Assembly (NCBI GenBank): GCA_947175805.1
Contig: CAMWOF010000172.1
Location: 1 to 5,612 of the forward strand
Length of the DNA: 5,612 nucleotides
Source of the DNA: an uncultured Clostridiaceae bacterium
GTDB lineage: Bacteria; Bacillota; Clostridia; Lachnospirales; Lachnospiraceae
Direction of reading: 5' to 3'
A program made the position numbers and the translations under genes. A model generated the notes under the pieces. That model was not told where the DNA came from, did not search any database, and was given only the letters and a program-made list of their open reading frames with translations. This document shows positions 4,872 through 5,612 of the stretch, one piece after another (within the stretch, counting starts at the first letter, position 1; each line of letters starts with the position of its first letter).

Positions 4872-5612
4872 ATGATTGATATAAAAGAAGTAATTGAAAC
4901 CAATCAGATGATAGATAAAATGAATTTGGATGTGCGCACCATTACCATGGGCATTTCTCTGCTGGACTGTGTGGGCGGGAATGTGGACGCTACCTGTGAC
5001 CTGATTTATGAAAAGATTACCTCCTCTGCAAAGGACCTGGTAAAAACAGGGGATGAAATCGGCATGGAATTTGGCGTGCCGATTGTAAATAAGCGAATTT
5101 CAATTACGCCTATTGCGCTGGTGGGCGCATCCGTCTGTAAATCCAGTGATGATTACGTGAAGCTGGCACATGCATTAGACAGGGCGGCAGATACCTGCGG
5201 TGTAAACTTTATCGGCGGTTATTCGGCGTTGGTTTCTAAGGGGATGTCAGCCTCCGATGAGCTGTTAATCCGCTCTATTCCGCAGGCACTTTCCGAGACC
5301 TCCTATGTGTGCAGCTCCGTTAATGTGGGTTCCACAAAGACAGGCATTAACATGGATGCGGTGCGTCTGCTGGGAGAGATGATTCTTGAGACTTCTCAGT
5401 TGACCAGGAAGCAGGACTGTATCGGTAATGCTAAGTTTGTTGTTTTTTGCAATGCGCCGGATGACAACCCGTTTATGGCGGGAGCGTTCCACGGCGTGAC
5501 GGAGGCAGATAAGATTATCAATGTAGGCGTCAGTGGTCCCGGTGTGGTGAAGGCAGCTTTGGAGCAGGTGCGGGGAGAAAGCTTTGAGGTGCTGTGTGAG
5601 ACGATTAAAAAG
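4872..5612 (+). CDS. UPF0210/PFL family protein (DUF711), N-terminal 247 codons
   Basis: The frame opens at 4872 and stays open to the right edge, so the 3' part is missing (the full family is about 450 residues). The opening IKEVIETNQMIDKMNLDVRT, then TMGISLLDC, ISITPIALVGAS, NFIGGYSALVSKG, SSVNVGSTKTGINMDAV (about 147-163), NPFMAGAFHGV (about 198-208) and NVGVSGPGVVKAALE are characteristic of DUF711. Members are called PFL family because the fold resembles the barrel of pyruvate formate-lyase; no catalytic activity is established to my knowledge. The protein should be cytoplasmic. The nearest ribosome binding site is AAAGGA at 4854-4859, a rather long 12 bases from the ATG, but the N-terminus matches the family well. 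It lies 40 bp after the ACT gene with no terminator between, so they form an operon. Confidence 0.92.
   Translation, partial: MIDIKEVIETNQMIDKMNLDVRTITMGISLLDCVGGNVDATCDLIYEKITSSAKDLVKTGDEIGMEFGVPIVNKRISITPIALVGASVCKSSDDYVKLAHALDRAADTCGVNFIGGYSALVSKGMSASDELLIRSIPQALSETSYVCSSVNVGSTKTGINMDAVRLLGEMILETSQLTRKQDCIGNAKFVVFCNAPDDNPFMAGAFHGVTEADKIINVGVSGPGVVKAALEQVRGESFEVLCETIKK

Noticed and set aside
5265..5492. Reverse-strand frame inside the UPF0210 gene
   Set aside because: It is antisense to strongly conserved family motifs such as SSVNVGSTKTGIN and NPFMAGAFHGV.

Overview
The window looks like chromosomal DNA from a low-to-moderate GC anaerobic Firmicute, most likely a Clostridia member of the Lachnospiraceae type. 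The basis is strong AGGAGG ribosome binding sites, sigma-A style promoters, the protein variants encoded, and a UPF0237/UPF0210 gene pair. This assignment is inference from sequence character, not a database match. Every gene reads on the + strand, and both ends of the window cut a gene.

Left block (1-1462): two consecutive genes of the CobW/COG0523 G3E-GTPase group. The first is only the C-terminal end: a very His-rich metal-binding linker followed by a CobW C-terminal domain. The second is a complete 320-residue fusion of a divergent CobW-like GTPase domain with a C-terminal domain resembling the TIGR03943/YcgQ (DUF1980) family. The pair suggests metal handling or metal-dependent regulation, but the metal is not visible.

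Middle block (1463-2695): a 173-bp spacer with a good promoter (TTGACA-17 bp-TATAGT), a 10-bp tandem repeat just upstream and a small inverted repeat in the promoter. It drives acpP (acyl carrier protein) and fabG (3-oxoacyl-ACP reductase), which end at a strong intrinsic terminator. These are two partners in type II fatty-acid synthesis: AcpP carries the acyl chain and FabG reduces the 3-oxoacyl-ACP. No other fab genes are present here.

Right-middle block (2696-4451): aroA (EPSP synthase, shikimate pathway), enlarged by two insertions relative to E. coli AroA, followed 15 bp later by an unrecognised 64-residue charged helical protein and a second intrinsic terminator.

Right block (4452-5612): a probable promoter, then a small ACT-domain protein (UPF0237), then the first 247 codons of a UPF0210/PFL-fold (DUF711) protein that runs off the window. 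This pair is widely conserved and of uncertain function.

I see no mobile element, CRISPR array, tRNA, rRNA or phage gene. Most of the window is ordinary housekeeping sequence. The parts most worth a second look are the GTPase/DUF1980 fusion beside the His-rich GTPase, and the promoter architecture of acpP-fabG.
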